From positions 124,001 to 188,000 of the forward strand of contig JAMKCH010001667.1 in NCBI GenBank assembly GCA_023653785.1: a stretch of DNA of 64,000 nt. The letters run 5' to 3'. Each line of letters starts with the position of its first letter. Position 1 is the stretch's first letter. A program made the translations under genes and the position numbers. This document shows positions 14,001 to 28,700 of the stretch, piece by piece. The notes beneath the pieces are model-generated. The model had not been told where the DNA came from, did no database searches, and worked only from the letters and a program-made list of their open reading frames with translations. Source of the stretch: Ophioderma brevispina (lineage: Eukaryota; Echinodermata; Ophiuroidea; Amphilepidida; Ophiodermatidae).

Positions 14001-17000
14001 AAAAGACAACCCCTCATATAATGCAGTAAATGTTTTGTGTTTACAGGTATATTTAAGGAGAATTAAATTTAATAGTTAAGTGTTTTAGAAATGTTCTATT
14101 ACAAACATGAAGAATACCTGGGAATTTTTGAAAATCTTGAAGAGATGCCAGAAATTGTCCAAATTGCTGCTTTTGCTTAAATACACAAACTTTTAGGCAT
14201 TTGAAGTATTTTGGTAGTTCAAAAACTTGTAATAGTCATTTTGAACAAAGAGTTCTTTCCTAAAATATTGTACATTATGTACATGTATTTATGAAACAAA
14301 TGCTTATAACTGGCCTCCATGGTTCTAGAAGGCAAAATTATTCTTTGACGTGGAGAAGAAAGTTGGGTGGTTCTTCATTGGGTTTGTGCTAGGGTTAGGT
14401 AAAAAGTGTTGGTCTCAGATCATAAAGGTTAGGATTGCTTTTGATAGCCTTTCAAGTCATGGTTTGTTTTGTTTATTTAGCCGGTAGCTGGGCAGTCATC
14501 AGTGTTAAGACATTGGTGTGAACAATAGAGGCAAGCAGTGACAGTAAAACATTATTATTGCTTTATATATAGCACGGATTGGCGGAATCAGAATGAAATT
14601 TGCTGGCCTTTTGATTCACTGAAGCAGGGGCTATAACTTTTGAGGTGGACATCATGCATTAATTTGACCTCTTTCTTTGCAGTATATAATTGAAACCCTC
14701 AAATAGCCCTATATATTTTCTAAGCCTAGCAAAATTTACCAAACCAACATGTTTTGAAATATTTTGGTGAAGACATAGTACCCCACCCCACCCAAGTAAC
14801 TCCCTGTCCAAAAGACCCCGGTGTCAAATCTTGTATATCCCAAGTGTTTGGACACCTGCAAGGCATTTGACCTTGAAACCACTCAAAGGTTCCTCCCTTT
14901 TGTGATTCAGGATCTATAATGAAACTTGGATGCAAAATAAGTGGAAAAATTAAGTGCCAATATTTTCTATGATTTCAAGGGGAACTAAATATTGGCAATG
15001 ATTAAACCAAGTGTAGTTAGTTAGATGTACTTGTCAAAATTAGCTTTCTTGTCAAGTTATAAGGCAACCCGAATTAATTTGTACTGGATGTGAAATGCGT
15101 AGTACTGTAGTCCTTGGTCATGCTGAATATGCAAAACTGACAAAATATAAAAGTAGCATAACAGAATCCAATATAAGAAACGCATAGATCTGTAAAATAC
15201 AGGGTCCAATTCCCCACAAAAGCACATTTACGTAGACTTTGTTCATTAAACACCATTTTTAATTAGTCTTATGGTTCATTCCTATTTGATATGTTGTGGG
15301 ATATGAGGGGGTCAAGTCAGTCTAGTGTCTCAGTCAATATGGGGGCGAGGCCTCGATTTGATCCTACAAAACATCTCTTACGCTTGATGTATTCCCCATA
15401 GCTCACGATGAAATAGATGGGTGTATCGCTTACAGCTTTAACGAGGCATAGACGCTGTCTTGTTTTACCCGCACGTGTGATTGATGCAGTGGTGTAGTAT
15501 GTCAGCGTTATGTTGAATGCGATAATAAAGTGATGATAATATGAAGATAATTGGCTGCTAAGTGGCGCTTACTGTCTTCTATTGACGGATATTGATGGCA
15601 TTTACAGAATTAATAAAGCACCGTTTGAACTGCATTTACATACGAATCACTTTCCAGATCAGAAATGATTCATCTTGTTAGGAATGTAGGCATTACAGTC
15701 CAGTCGGTCGATTGTCAGGAAAATATTTTGCTTCAAAAGAAATGGAATGTTGTTACACGCAAGTCAATATGGTGAAAATGTTCGTGCTGCAGATAAATTC
15801 CTAATCAGACTGTGTGCTGACAAGATTTTAATTTATTATAATAGATAAAATTAATATTAAACATTGCATATTTGGGTACTAGGAACAAGACAATAATTTG
15901 AATAACAAGATTAACCTGATTTGCCAAGGAAGTTTCTATTATGGTGACCCTAGGCCTAGATAGGTTGCATTCTTACAGCCAGCATGTTTAGAAGGCAGCA
16001 TTCTAACCCAGGTATTAAAAATAGAAGGTTATTTTGAACAGTGTTTGTTCTGCCATCTAGCACTACTCAACAGCAACATACCTCGGTTATTTAGGAACCC
16101 ATATTGCATTTGGTTTAAATTTTCAATGAATTTTGAATCTGTATCCTGCTTGTATGCTACAAAAAAAACTAGTCTTTTGATTCCAAATAACATATTTAGA
16201 TTTAGCCTAGTTGGGGCTGAAGTTATCATTTAGTTAGAATGTTGTGAACACTAACTTAAAAAAAAGGAATATGCGATTTTTAATTTGCTCATTTATATAA
16301 GGCTCATTCTTAATCCAATTTTCCTATGGTAAATTAGGTTAACTATGTATTTGCGTGTCAAATTAGCATGGAGACTAATTATCTCTGTACTTAATTCCAG
16401 GACTTAATTCACCATCAAGACTAATCTCTACTTAATTTACTCTCAAGACATGTCAGAAAATTCCATTTTGTCCGATTTGATAGGAATAGAGAAATGTAGT
16501 CTTGCATCTCTATACAGTGGGGCAGCTATCAATGACAGGCAGACATAGATGTAAATCATATAAATACTTATGCCCAAGACATGTGACATGACTTCACCTT
16601 TTACAGAAAAATTACTTGATAAGCCATTTATTTCATATGGATGTATAAAAAAATTATATCAACTTCAATACATGTAGCTTTATTTCTCTGCAACAGTGAT
16701 CTTGGAATGTCAAAGATTTATTGCAATATTTAATTTGCAAAAAAGAAAAAACCTGTCATGGTAATAACCCTTTGGAATTTCGGTTCTCCCATTTGGGATT
16801 AGTATTACAGGTGGTAAACGTTTTTTAAAGAAAAAAGGCTATTCAGTTCACGCTTTGCATAAACTGACCATTAGATGTTAGTAATCCTAAGAATTCTACC
16901 CACTTAGTTAATCTGACTGATTTGAAATCTTAATTTTATTAAAAAAAATCCATGGATCCAGAGCATAAATGGCACATTACAATACTTTTAAGACATTTCA

Positions 17001-19477
17001 ATGTCATTTTATGGTATGTTTTACCTTGTATGGTAGACTTATTTCTTTTTGTTGGTTTTTGAATGGACAAGACAAACAATTATTTTCTTGGGCGATGAAC
17101 ATATTGTGCCTAGAGTTGAGATTATTATCATCATCATCAGGAATTATTTTGTTGTGGGTTTTTAATGTGCTTTGGACTTTTGATTAGTTGAGTGACATGC
17201 AGAGGAAGTGCCTGTTGTTTTTCCTGTAGTATGAAATTATATTTATTTTACTTGGGGAATTCTTTATTTTGGGAAGTGATGATTTTTTGTCAAGGAAGGT
17301 TGTTGGAGTTCAAACAGGGACCTTCCACATTGTATGCCCTGAGGCCCCTTTGTGGCTATAAGGTTAGGCTTTCATTTGCTTTAAAAGCCCCCCCCCCCCC
17401 CATGAGAAATAAACTTTGTTGCCATTTAGTCTTATATCATGGACAAAATGAATTTGATTTTTTCTGAATAAATTATTTGATAATTGACAATTTGGACATG
17501 CCAATTTTGAAAAATTACAAATGAAGCCTATATGAAAAACTTGGCATATTTTTAGTGAAATTGTATACATTTTCATTTGTTATCCCCAAAATGGTTAAAT
17601 TCAAAATATGAACTCCAAGAACATTGAACGATCAGAAGTTGGTATTGCAAATCAGAGCAGACAAGAGACGTTTTACTTAGAAATACAACATTGAGAAAGC
17701 ACACACTTCTAATCTTATCTTACATTCTCCTTTATCAATGAAATTATTTTGGTACCCTTCATATTGCATGTAAAAGCAGATATTCCTGGATAAGTTATCT
17801 GATGAAACAAGTACATGACCTAACAGCAGTTTTGCTTATCTCAATCAAGTCAAGATCATGCCGGGCCAGTTGTATGCTGACAAGACAAAATATTAAGTTG
17901 TCATATTACATGGCATTGATAATTCATGTTTGTTCCTCTTTAGGGGTCAAAGTCTCTCATCTGGTGTTTAAAATGTTCAAGGGCTTTTCAATAACAAAAC
18001 TGGTAGTAAATAAAAGTAACAATTGGCAAGGACAATGGGTAACTGAGCTGCAAATATTGACAGAGGGCAGGCTACATTCCTATGAATGATAGGTAGGGAG
18101 AATAGAGTAGTTGATCATTTATAGCAGGATGGACTTTTCAATCAAATAATTTACAATTCTACAAGTTTTAATTAACACAAGTTTTAATTAATATACTCTT
18201 GTTATTATTCTAATTAGATTACAACCAAATTAGTTTTAATTATTAAAATAAATGTATTCATTTTAATTTCTCAATAAATTAAACACTCTTGCAGAAAATG
18301 GCTAAGCTGCCTTGAACAGGGTTCTCATTTGCATAATCAATACAACTGTTGCATTGCAATGGCTATGTGTTAACCAGACCAGCTTTGCATTATATAACAT
18401 TATTAGAGCATTTGTAAAGATCAGCAATATGATGTATGAAAACATAGATCAAATGCTCAGATGAAATCTGTTAGTGGTATTAAGGCATGGAACTTACATG
18501 AACAGGATTTTTCCAACAGAGAATTTTTGCATAATGGCTGTCAACAAAATAATGAGATTGCCTTTTTTTTAAAGGAAAACAAATGATCCCATGGACAACT
18601 TGAAAGCAATACCAGACACAGATGCTTAAATAGCATGTCTGAGTAATTTAATTGCTATGTAGACTATAAATTTTGGTAACCTTTGAAGTTCTATTTTATT
18701 TTCTGCAGCTGCATGAATGACTATCTTCTATTGCAATTTGAACACTTCTATTTTAGATTGTCATATGCAAATGTAATGTTTCACTTTGAAATGTTGAATC
18801 ATGTTGTCATGTCTATCATTTGAATGCCTTGCTTTGACAATCAGAGATGGTAGTTTTCAGGTTTTAACTTGAATTCAGGTTTATCATAGTCCATATTTAT
18901 ACATTTTTATTTATTTTCAGCCAGTTTTGGAGTGGATTTATGCAACACTCATACAATTTGAGCCTTACATTTTCATTAGTTTTTACCATTGCATTGTACT
19001 ATTTTACTGTGACAGGAATCTAGGCAATATCATTTGATGAAACAAATATTGATCACTTATATTTGTACATTAATAAAACTAGATCAAATGAACAAATTTT
19101 GGGTGTTCCATTTCACTCGCCTGTGGTTTGAGAAATGCAAAACCCAAAATTTGCACCTCATATATTTTTTTACTATTGCTCACAAACAGTCGGCATTTGT
19201 AACAATACTGATGGTGTATTTATTGTAACACTGTTCTCCATAGGCCACTGTGGATTAAATTCTGTGTGTTTAAAGAATATGAAATTTCTTCAAAAGTTCA
19301 TGCAAGATTAGGCAGATTAGATTAGGCTAAATTATGTGCAGATGATGTAAAATTCATCACTTTTCAGAAAAGGTGGCAGAATGAGGTCATGGACCACAGA
19401 ACTTAGAAAAACAATCAAATTTTATTTTGACATTTGCTAAACTAGCCATTCCATATTTTCCATTCTTTCTATCCCAG

Positions 19478-19754
19478 GTCCAAGCTACTGATGCAGATGC
19501 TGGTGACTTTGGAAGTGTCTCCTACTCCATCGGTCAAGGGTATGGCGCCCTCCCGCCATCGCAGTTCTTCATCCGCAGCGACTCGGGACGCATCTGTACC
19601 GCATCGGAGCTGGATAGGGACGGCGACGTGAAGCAGTATGAGTTCCCTGTTCAAGCCACTGATGGCGGAGGGTTGAGCTCCATTGCATTGGTGAAAGTGA
19701 TTATGACTGACGTGAATGATAACAAACCCATCTTCTACCCGTCTTTGTATACAG
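19478..19754 (+). CDS. Dachsous exon 1 of window (end of one EC repeat)
   Basis: The exon starts in phase 0 after a CCCAG acceptor, reading VQATDADAGDFG, and ends in phase 1 before ACAG|GTAAAA. It encodes the last two thirds of an EC repeat, including SELDRDGDVKQY and QATDGGG. The Ca2+-binding linker VNDNKP follows, then the first strand of the next repeat (IFYPSLYTG). A preceding exon must exist because the repeat lacks its N-terminal strands. Confidence 0.93.
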
Positions 19755-22700
19755 GTAAAAAGAAGACAATTTCAAATAACATATTCAAACGCATTTAAAC
19801 GCAAGACAAAACAAACAACAACAAAATATCATTCCTTGAACATTTGGAAATACTTATGTAGGCCAATACATGTAAACACAACGTTCACAAGTTAAAACTA
19901 TTTTAAAAAGTTACATAAGTTTTTATAAGAGGATCTTTGGTGATTGTAAGTTGTGAATTTCCAAGCCATGAATCATTCATTCCATCCTCAGAACTTGTTG
20001 TTCAAATTAGCAAGTTTCTCTATGCTTGAATGTGGTTCTTATAGTAATGACAAAAATTCAATGATATTGAGTCTCATTTGGAATTGCCCCTTGCACAAAT
20101 ACATAAAGTGCTAAACATTTGATTTCAAAACTGAAACATTATTTTGTAATTGTACAAGACTGATGTTTTGATGTTGACTTTTAGCATGACTTTTCTGTGA
20201 CTATCAACCATATTTGGGTAATTTTAATTTTTTCTTTTTGGTGCCTTCCTGCTGACTTCAAGGTACAGTAACACAAAAACATCAGTCATAAAATATCTGG
20301 AAAACCTAGTAAATTTAGTTTTGGACCTTCTTTTCTGATCTCGCTTGTTTTTATTTTTGAAATTCTGAGGCCCCTAATTCATGTTTTTCTACTCAGGGAT
20401 GTCTGGAAAGATATTGATCACATCAGACGTCTACTCCATCATGATGTTTTATTTAACATCTCCTAGGTTTGTTTTACCGGAACCCTGGTTATTTGTTGCC
20501 GTGATACACGGCATTGCTATGCAAAACATGTCTATTAGATATTAAGTAAAGACACCTGCTATCGGACATCTGTCTGTGTATTGGAAGATAACATCTAACT
20601 ATAAGGAAACTATTATAGCATAATGTGCAGATTAATGTCACATAGTAGTGCATCAACTGATTAAAGCATTTGTGAATTGTACATCATGATGTAGACTACT
20701 ATGTGCATCTCGTAATTTGTCTTGTGTCCTGAAATTGCATTTTGACTTTTGAATAGATATAGGTTAGGATGTCTCTGGTATTTAATGATAACATCTGATA
20801 AAAATGCAAGATGCAGCACCTGATAGCCTAAAAAAAAACGAAAAGAAAATTTGGTTCATTTGGTTGCCCCATCCGTCTATCCTTGTTCCCATATCCCTGG
20901 CATAAATAAGTCATAATTATAAATGCAAGGTTGTCATAATGTTGGTTGAACTTCTTTTTAAAACATATATCTTGCCACTTTTGGAATGTCCTGGGTCAAT
21001 GGTCTTCTTTTAATAAAAAATGTTATTAAAAATATTGTTTCTTGTATTTTGTTGTTTACTTCAGTTGACATTGACGAGGGCAGTGACATCGGCAGTGACA
21101 TCACATCTGTGACAGCCAAGGATAGTGATTCTGGCCAATATGGCACAGTTTACTACACAATTGTTAGCGGCAACGATCAAGGCGTATTCACTATCAATAG
21201 GAATACAGGTCAGTGAAATGCTGTGTTCTGATTGGTTGAAAATCTTTATTTATTTAATGATGCTGTATAGCGGGATAATAATATAAATTTTTCACAATTT
21301 TTACAATTTTTGAACATCTTTGTAGTTTATTTAATTCCAGGTTCCAAACAACTAAACATTAAACACTACTGGTCATAAATATTTCTGTGGGCTTTAAAAG
21401 GTGCGGTCCTGATGTTAGCTTCCAAAAGCGCGAAAATAAAACCTCACAAAATATTCCCGCTCTACAATATGTCCCGTCAGTCTGCTGCTGTGTTGTGGCA
21501 TTGTTGGATTACTTCAGGAAATTCATGTGAAATTTTTCAACTTAAAAATTGTGGGAAAGTTGTTAAAACTAAAAAAATTGAGCACATTGAAAAGTAATGG
21601 CACCCCGAGGGATAATCTGAAATGCAAATAGTTTTTCATTTTGCTGTAGATGAAACCTTGAGAGAAAGGTTTTGTATGCACATGCATCAAATGCCACAAA
21701 GCTTTATTTTTTTTCAACTAACCACACCTACACAAATAGTTGTATAACACAATCAATTTATTTTACCTACAGTGCATTTTCACACCTTAACTTGAACAAA
21801 ATGACCATGATAATTTTACTCCAAAATACCCTTTTTTAAACCAGAAAAATGGTTAAAAGAATAGTTTTGTATGAATTAAAGGTTAGGGTCTTAACTGCCT
21901 GACAAACTATTATAATTGCCCTAAAAACCTAAGTTTTTTTTGTCCATTACACTAAGGTATTGCCAGTTTTATTCCATCAAGTGCTACTGCAGAACATCAA
22001 AGCACATGACGAATCAATTGTAACGCCCGTTTGCTTACTGGGACAAGTAGGAAACATTTACCTATTTTGGTGGGTAAAAGCAAAATGGTTGACCATCCCT
22101 TTATCCTTATTCTCAGTTTTGTAAAATTACTAAAATTTGCATCCAGAAATTTTTGTAGCCACCGATTACAACATCTCACCTTTTGACGCAATTAAATCTT
22201 TGCTTAACCGTTTTTCCATAAAGGATCTTAGAACGAATTAATTCAGGGTGACTTACTTCTGTGGCTATCAAAGTCTTCAAAATTCAAGAAAAATAGATTG
22301 CTAGTGAAATGGAGTTCTTTACAACAGTGTTTTGTTTAGACATAACCTTAACAAATTGCAAAGTGACAAGAAAAAACATGGTAAATTGCGTATGGGCCTT
22401 TAATTATGGCCCTTGAACAACGGACATGTGAACTGGCCCCTATTGTCTCTTTGTTCTTTTGTGGCTACCACTGTTCTTTGTATCATAAGAGAGATCGCAA
22501 CCGGTCAACATTTAAACCCAAAGACATTTTATCTGGTCCTGTATACTATTTCAACACCTCAGTTCCAAGCTTCACCTTGTTTGCCTGAATCAAAGATGGA
22601 GGAAATAATGAACTTAACACACTGAATACTACAACCTTTACAGTAGAACTGATATCTCTTACACTGTACAAAAGAAAATACTACCTGCTACTTTTGTTCT

Positions 22701-25700
22701 GAGTCACCAGAACCATGATATTCATCTTTCTGTATAGGAATTCCAATACATCACACAAACGACCTTTTCAACTCTGTACCCAAAAACTTTTCTCTTACCA
22801 TGTCTCTGATTGGTCCAATTACCGTCCCTATGAGTTACAATATATCATCCACAAGGAACCAGTGCAGGGTGGGTTGTACTTGTACTATATTGACATTAAC
22901 TGACGCTTGTGTGATTCTTGGTATCAAAAAATTAATATTATACCCCAAAAAACCAGGGGTGTATCTTTTCTAAATACAATTGGTGAATGAAAGCTAACTG
23001 AACTGTGGGGCAAATTGATTGGAATTTTACTAGCTCATGGTGATTTTTAATTTTGCCTGTAGTGGCCATGGAGGTTAATGTATGAGCTGTTATTTTCAAC
23101 ATGGTTTTATTTTCCTGAATTTCACGATGCATTATGGAAATGTTAATTTTAAAAGATGTGGGAAAATACATTAAAGGTCCATAATTCCTTTTTATCTGCA
23201 TCAAAAGTACGCCAGACAGGACCATGACAATGGGCAAGGAAATACGTAGATGAGCATTACACACAGCAACTCTACGCTTGCGTGTATGTAGATGCCTGGT
23301 TCGGAAAAGCAATTGTGTGACAGCGATATAACAGCCATCTTTTCCCAGGACCCTTGCCTTTTACCAGAAAGTGATCCACAATAAGTGGGTATCAGAAAAC
23401 GCTACTATTTTTTTCTCATTTCCGTGAAATCTTATTGAGGGCTGTGAATGGTTGTGAATGTACAAGGTGAGGATCTATTTGTTGACCATTAATAATTTTT
23501 AAATACAGGATTCCTAGGGGTTTTACCAAAATCAAATTTTAGCTCTCATATCAACATGGATTGAAATATCAGTGTGAACTTGACCAGATGGACATTAGGT
23601 GTCAAGCTCATACAGATTCTGCAAAAGCAGCAACTTGCAAAATTTCCAAAAATTGAAAATGTGGAAAAATCGGGTGTTTAAAAAATTATGCTTATGCAGT
23701 ATATTAATCCTAAAAAGTCCACTTTGTTAATCATTCAGAAATTTATCCAGACTGGAAGTCCTTTACGTTCAAAAATCCTGCACCCTTTTGCACCTTTCTC
23801 TATTGAGTTGACTATTTTGGATATTTGCCACACAAAGGGTAAGCATCACCTTTTCATTCTCTTCCACCACAGCTCCAGTGGTACTCATCTCCAGGATAAA
23901 GCTTCTGTGTATATATCTACATTAACAGGGAACTGACCTTTTGTGGGAATAAAAGAGTAGAAGTGAAACGGTTTTAGGGTTGTGGTTAGGTTTAATTAAA
24001 ATGAATAGACATTTTAGAATTGGATATCACGTGCCAAATTGCGATTCCAGAAAATATAGCGTTAAATTTTTGGAGTGACAAAATTCTATAAAGAAATACA
24101 AGGTCGTCATGCTACATAAACTGAATAGACAGGGGCTGCATCGGCTTAGAGATTGCTGTAAATTCTTCTTTGATAATTGTTTTTAAAATAGCATGTTTTT
24201 CCTATTTTTGATGGTAGTTTATTTCTGTTGGAAATTTTTATTCATTTCACCCTGACAAAAGTGGAATATGGAACTCAGCAACCAATTAAAGGTGCAATGA
24301 GAGATTTTGAGACATCCATGTAAGGTGTCATATGTAGTGATTTCATATAGATTAGACACTCAAAGGATTTCTTACCTTGTATTTTGGTACAGAAATGTCT
24401 TAAAAGTGGAAACAAAAGTTGATTTTTATAAGCTTATATTTCAATAGAAAACATAAGCTGAATTTCATATTTGCTCCTATACAAAATTAGAAATTTCATA
24501 ATTTTTGTACCAAAAGAAACAGTTCTCAGCTTAATCCTTACAGATGGTGATATTTTTGATATAAAGCTTTACACCAGTGCCAAAATCAGAATTTTCAAAT
24601 TTTTTGGGGACACCTGTTATTTGAAATCTCTCGTTGCACTTTCCTTGTCAATGTCTAAGTGGGCCAAAGTCATGGAGCTCATTTTGAAAATTGTCGCGAT
24701 TGAATAGAATTGAATGTTTTAATGCATGTATTCAAATTTTTGATTTCCTTGACAACAAAAACAAGTTGGGTCCAACAATATCCAAAACCTTTAAAAATAT
24801 TATATACAATGAAGTTTACAAATAAACAGGTTGAGCCTCTGATTGAACACACAAAACATTTCGAACATCAGAATTTCAGGTACCTGGTACTTTACTTCTT
24901 AGATCTACTTTCCACAAAAGAAAATTACATATTGTTAAGTGTCTCTGATCCAAATTGCTTAATTTGAGATAAAAACACTTTCCAATACGGTCACATTACA
25001 AGGTCGGAATAATCTTCACTAGCCACAACCCCTTTTGGCGATTTATAGATTAACACATTGTTAACCATTTAAGTGTTAACAACTATCTTCAGTAATGAAG
25101 AGGTCAGATAAGCCATTTATCATTATTTAGTCAGTAATGGCAGCTCTGATGGTTGATGTCCTTTCTCCTCAAAAGGTTTTTGCCATTCTCCAGAGAGCAG
25201 TCAAAATGTCTGATTTGTTAAATGTAATTATTCATCCATGATGTCTTGATTGCCATTTGTTACTTTACAGTGATACAGGGCATACAAGACAGGGATAGGA
25301 ACACTGAGAAGAGGGTCGTATATGCAATATATGACTAACATTGTCCTGCCTTAGGATTTTTGCTTTGAAGATGCTTATCATGATTGTAACAAATCCTTTT
25401 AAGTTTGCTTCAGTAGATATCGTTGAAAAACCATATTTCCAAAATTGCAGTTTATTGTGATTGTGTGTTTTGGTGTTATGAGCAAATACTTGTATTACAA
25501 TATTCCATGGGTCACTGTATTTTGAGTTCTGGCCATTTACAGACCAAAATTGCATAAACCCAGATTTATTATAGAGGAAAAGAAATCTGCATGTATGATA
25601 AGACACACATACTTTACTAAATTAGGCCAACAGTTCAGATGATATAAAAGATGATATTTTTTATGACTTGAGGCTGTGGCAAAATGCCTTCTAATAAAAC

Positions 25701-28700
25701 AAACAATCCATATAAATAAATAATAATCATACATCCATGTATTTATTTTAGCTGAATTCATTTTATTTTTGTTTTGTTAAGTTTGGTTACCCAGACTGAT
25801 TCCTGTCAGTTTACTCACATTTGCCTTTGAACCATTATACAAGAAATTGTAAAATGTAGAAATTCCAGTTGACTGCTTTTAATTCAAACACAAATGTGAC
25901 GTGTTGAAATCTGCTGATAGACCTTTGAAATAGTGTACCTATGTGCTCTAAAAAAGTAATTGGATGTGTTGCCTTCCAGTGCCTGACCCATGCCCAATGT
26001 GAGGAAAACACCTTTTCAGTCACAAAAGCTCCCAATTTGAAGGACATTCAGGTTTTGGGAGCTTTTTCTAGAAGATTCTTGAAGCATTTTTTATTTTCTT
26101 ATTGATTTGAATATGAAAGGTAAAGTTTTAATGATCTGCTTTTTAACATATGTATACAGGCACAATCACCCTTGCTGGCACTCTCGATCGTGACGTCCGT
26201 GCCATGCATCTCTTGGAGGTCATGGCAACTGATGGGGGAGGTCAAAGTTCAGATCAGAATGCAGAGGTCAGCATCAGTGTCGTCGGTCCAGATGATTCGC
26301 CACCCGTGTTTGAGCTGTCTCGGTACAACTTTGAGGTGCAGGAAAATGCCAACAGGTTGCATGTTTTGGGAACTGTGCATGCTGACAATACTGACCCAGG
26401 TTAGTGGTGATCTGAAATGAATAGGCTTAATTGATGTAAATAGTGTGCCCCAATATGCGACACAATTCAATTCACTCAGGCACAGGTAGTTTTGATAAGC
26501 GAGTTATGATCGGTATCAACTTCACCAATAATTGCAAAGTTAAGAACTTTTTCAATGTCAAATTAGTTAAATATTTTTGCCTGTGTCCCAATTTCACAAA
26601 TCCGGCCTGTGGTCTCTGTGGAGGAAATCGTGCTACAAGTGCTACCACAAGCACAAGATAGCTACATCATTAATGTTATAATAAATTTTAGCCTCTTCTC
26701 TATTTGCATAATTATTGAAGTGCTAAAATTTGTCTTACACCAAGTCTTAAAGAAAAGCTATAGTACATTTATTTAGAGGTTAGAAGATGTTGCATGTATG
26801 TAATAGTTTTCTTTGAGACAGCTTCAGAATTTGTGCTTAATTCAAATTTTATATCCATTACAGAAAATACTGCAGAGATTACCTATTCCATCCAGTCTGG
26901 AGATCCTAATGGTTACTTCACCCTTGACCAAAGAACTGGTCAGATCACTATCAACATGCCCCCTGATCATGAGCAAAATTCCTTACTGCTTCTCTCAACG
27001 TCCACGCCGCAAGTGGCACCCGCCAACGAGGACACACTCGTCAACATCACGACTGGATGTTAACATATAGACCTCAGTTTTTTCTAGTATGAGTGAGGTT
27101 GTTATGTCCAGAAAGTACGCTGAAGGGCACATCATATTCATAGCCACGGCTCGTGATCATGACAGTGGTGAATAATGGCGTAGTCAGGTATAGATTGGTG
27201 GAAAATCCGGGTAACACATTTGCTGTGCAGCGAGTGACAGGCCAGTTCACCTTGGAACGCAAATGAGCTATAACGAACAGAGCACCTACGAGATCAAGGT
27301 TCAAGCTTACGATCGTGGAGAATCCGGTGTGATGCGCACTAATCTTACCATTATCGTTCAGTCCAGGATGTTAACGTAATGGTCCTCGTTTTACCCGCCA
27401 TGTCCCATTTTACCCGTTCCACGAATCCAGCCCAATAGCCCCGTTTTGTCGCAAGTAGAAGCGACCGACAACGACCGTGGTAAAAATGCCCGCATTACAT
27501 ACACACTTAGGCCGAGCGGATGCAGCTACTTTTGCCATTTCCCGATAGGCTGGATCTCACTCGTCATCTTCTTGACTATAGGCTGCATGAATAGTACATC
27601 CTGAATAGTTGTTGGCATCTGAAATGGACGCCCTCCACATAATGCGACAGCTTATTGTCAAAGTCATGATTGCCGACACAACACAACATTCCACAGTTCA
27701 CAGAGGAAGCTACCACTTCTCCCTGGATGAAAACATGGCCCCTAACACTGTAGTTTTGGCATGGTGGAGGCAACAGAACAAGGGATGGAGACTCTAACAA
27801 TAGAGTCACTTATACAATAAGTGATAGCTCACATTTCAATTTCGACTCCACTCAGGTAAGATTGAACTCACTGAATCACTGTTGACCCTATTTTACTCTT
27901 ATTCTAATTTTGATATGTTTATGCATATTCTGTTAGCGACAATATAAGGGTAGTTGGAAATTAAGCAACTTTCTGAAAAAGATATATATCATTTCTTTAT
28001 ATGTGGTACCACGAAACAGGCACAGCTATTTGGACTATGTTAGTCCATATTGTAAACTGCCTAAGTAAAGACATGAACTGTTCTGTCAAACTTGGATATG
28101 ATAAATGATGGCTCCATCTACAGTTTGAGGTCAAACTGTAAAATCTTAAGAGTTTTTTAAGTATGGTGGGGGGGAAGTTGTAAGACACAATTTTTAAATC
28201 GTTTTCATTCATATGATTTAGAGTTTACAGTAGGAATGTATACCATTCAAATACTGCAAGAAATCATTGAACTGAGTCCATTGGTCCAAATACTGACTTC
28301 ATGTTGCTAGCAAAGAAAGTGTACAAATTCTTTTGTTTATGATATTTTTTTTAACATGTGCCTTACAACCCCAAAACTGGATGTCCAACAATGGCATTTG
28401 AATTATAAGATAATTCAATGGCATTTAAATCAAATAATACCATTCAAAGTGCCAATGTACAAAATAAAAGTGAATATTTGCCCAACATGCTTCTTGATCA
28501 ACCACACAACTAATTATCAGCATCAATTTATTTGTTCTACAAATGATTTTGTATTCTTATTTTTCCCCCTATTACTAAATCCAGGAGCATTACAACTACA
28601 AGAGCACGGATCGTGAAACTACCTACTACAAAACTGAAGGACCGCTTATGATAACGAACCCCTCCACACACCGTCCACTGCCGAGATATACATCAATGCG

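Larger units (their letters stand above)
1..19477. other. Long upstream intron or flank without supportable exons
   Basis: No cadherin linker, signal peptide or other protein homology could be recognised on either strand. Open frames are short and lack coding character. The stretch holds a GA-rich tract (about 429-520), a MITE copy (4110-4419), a SINE (7833-8098) and C or T homopolymers (about 1720, 9250, 17390). Since the 19478 exon begins mid-repeat, it is probably the 3' part of an intron longer than 19.4 kb. Confidence 0.6.
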
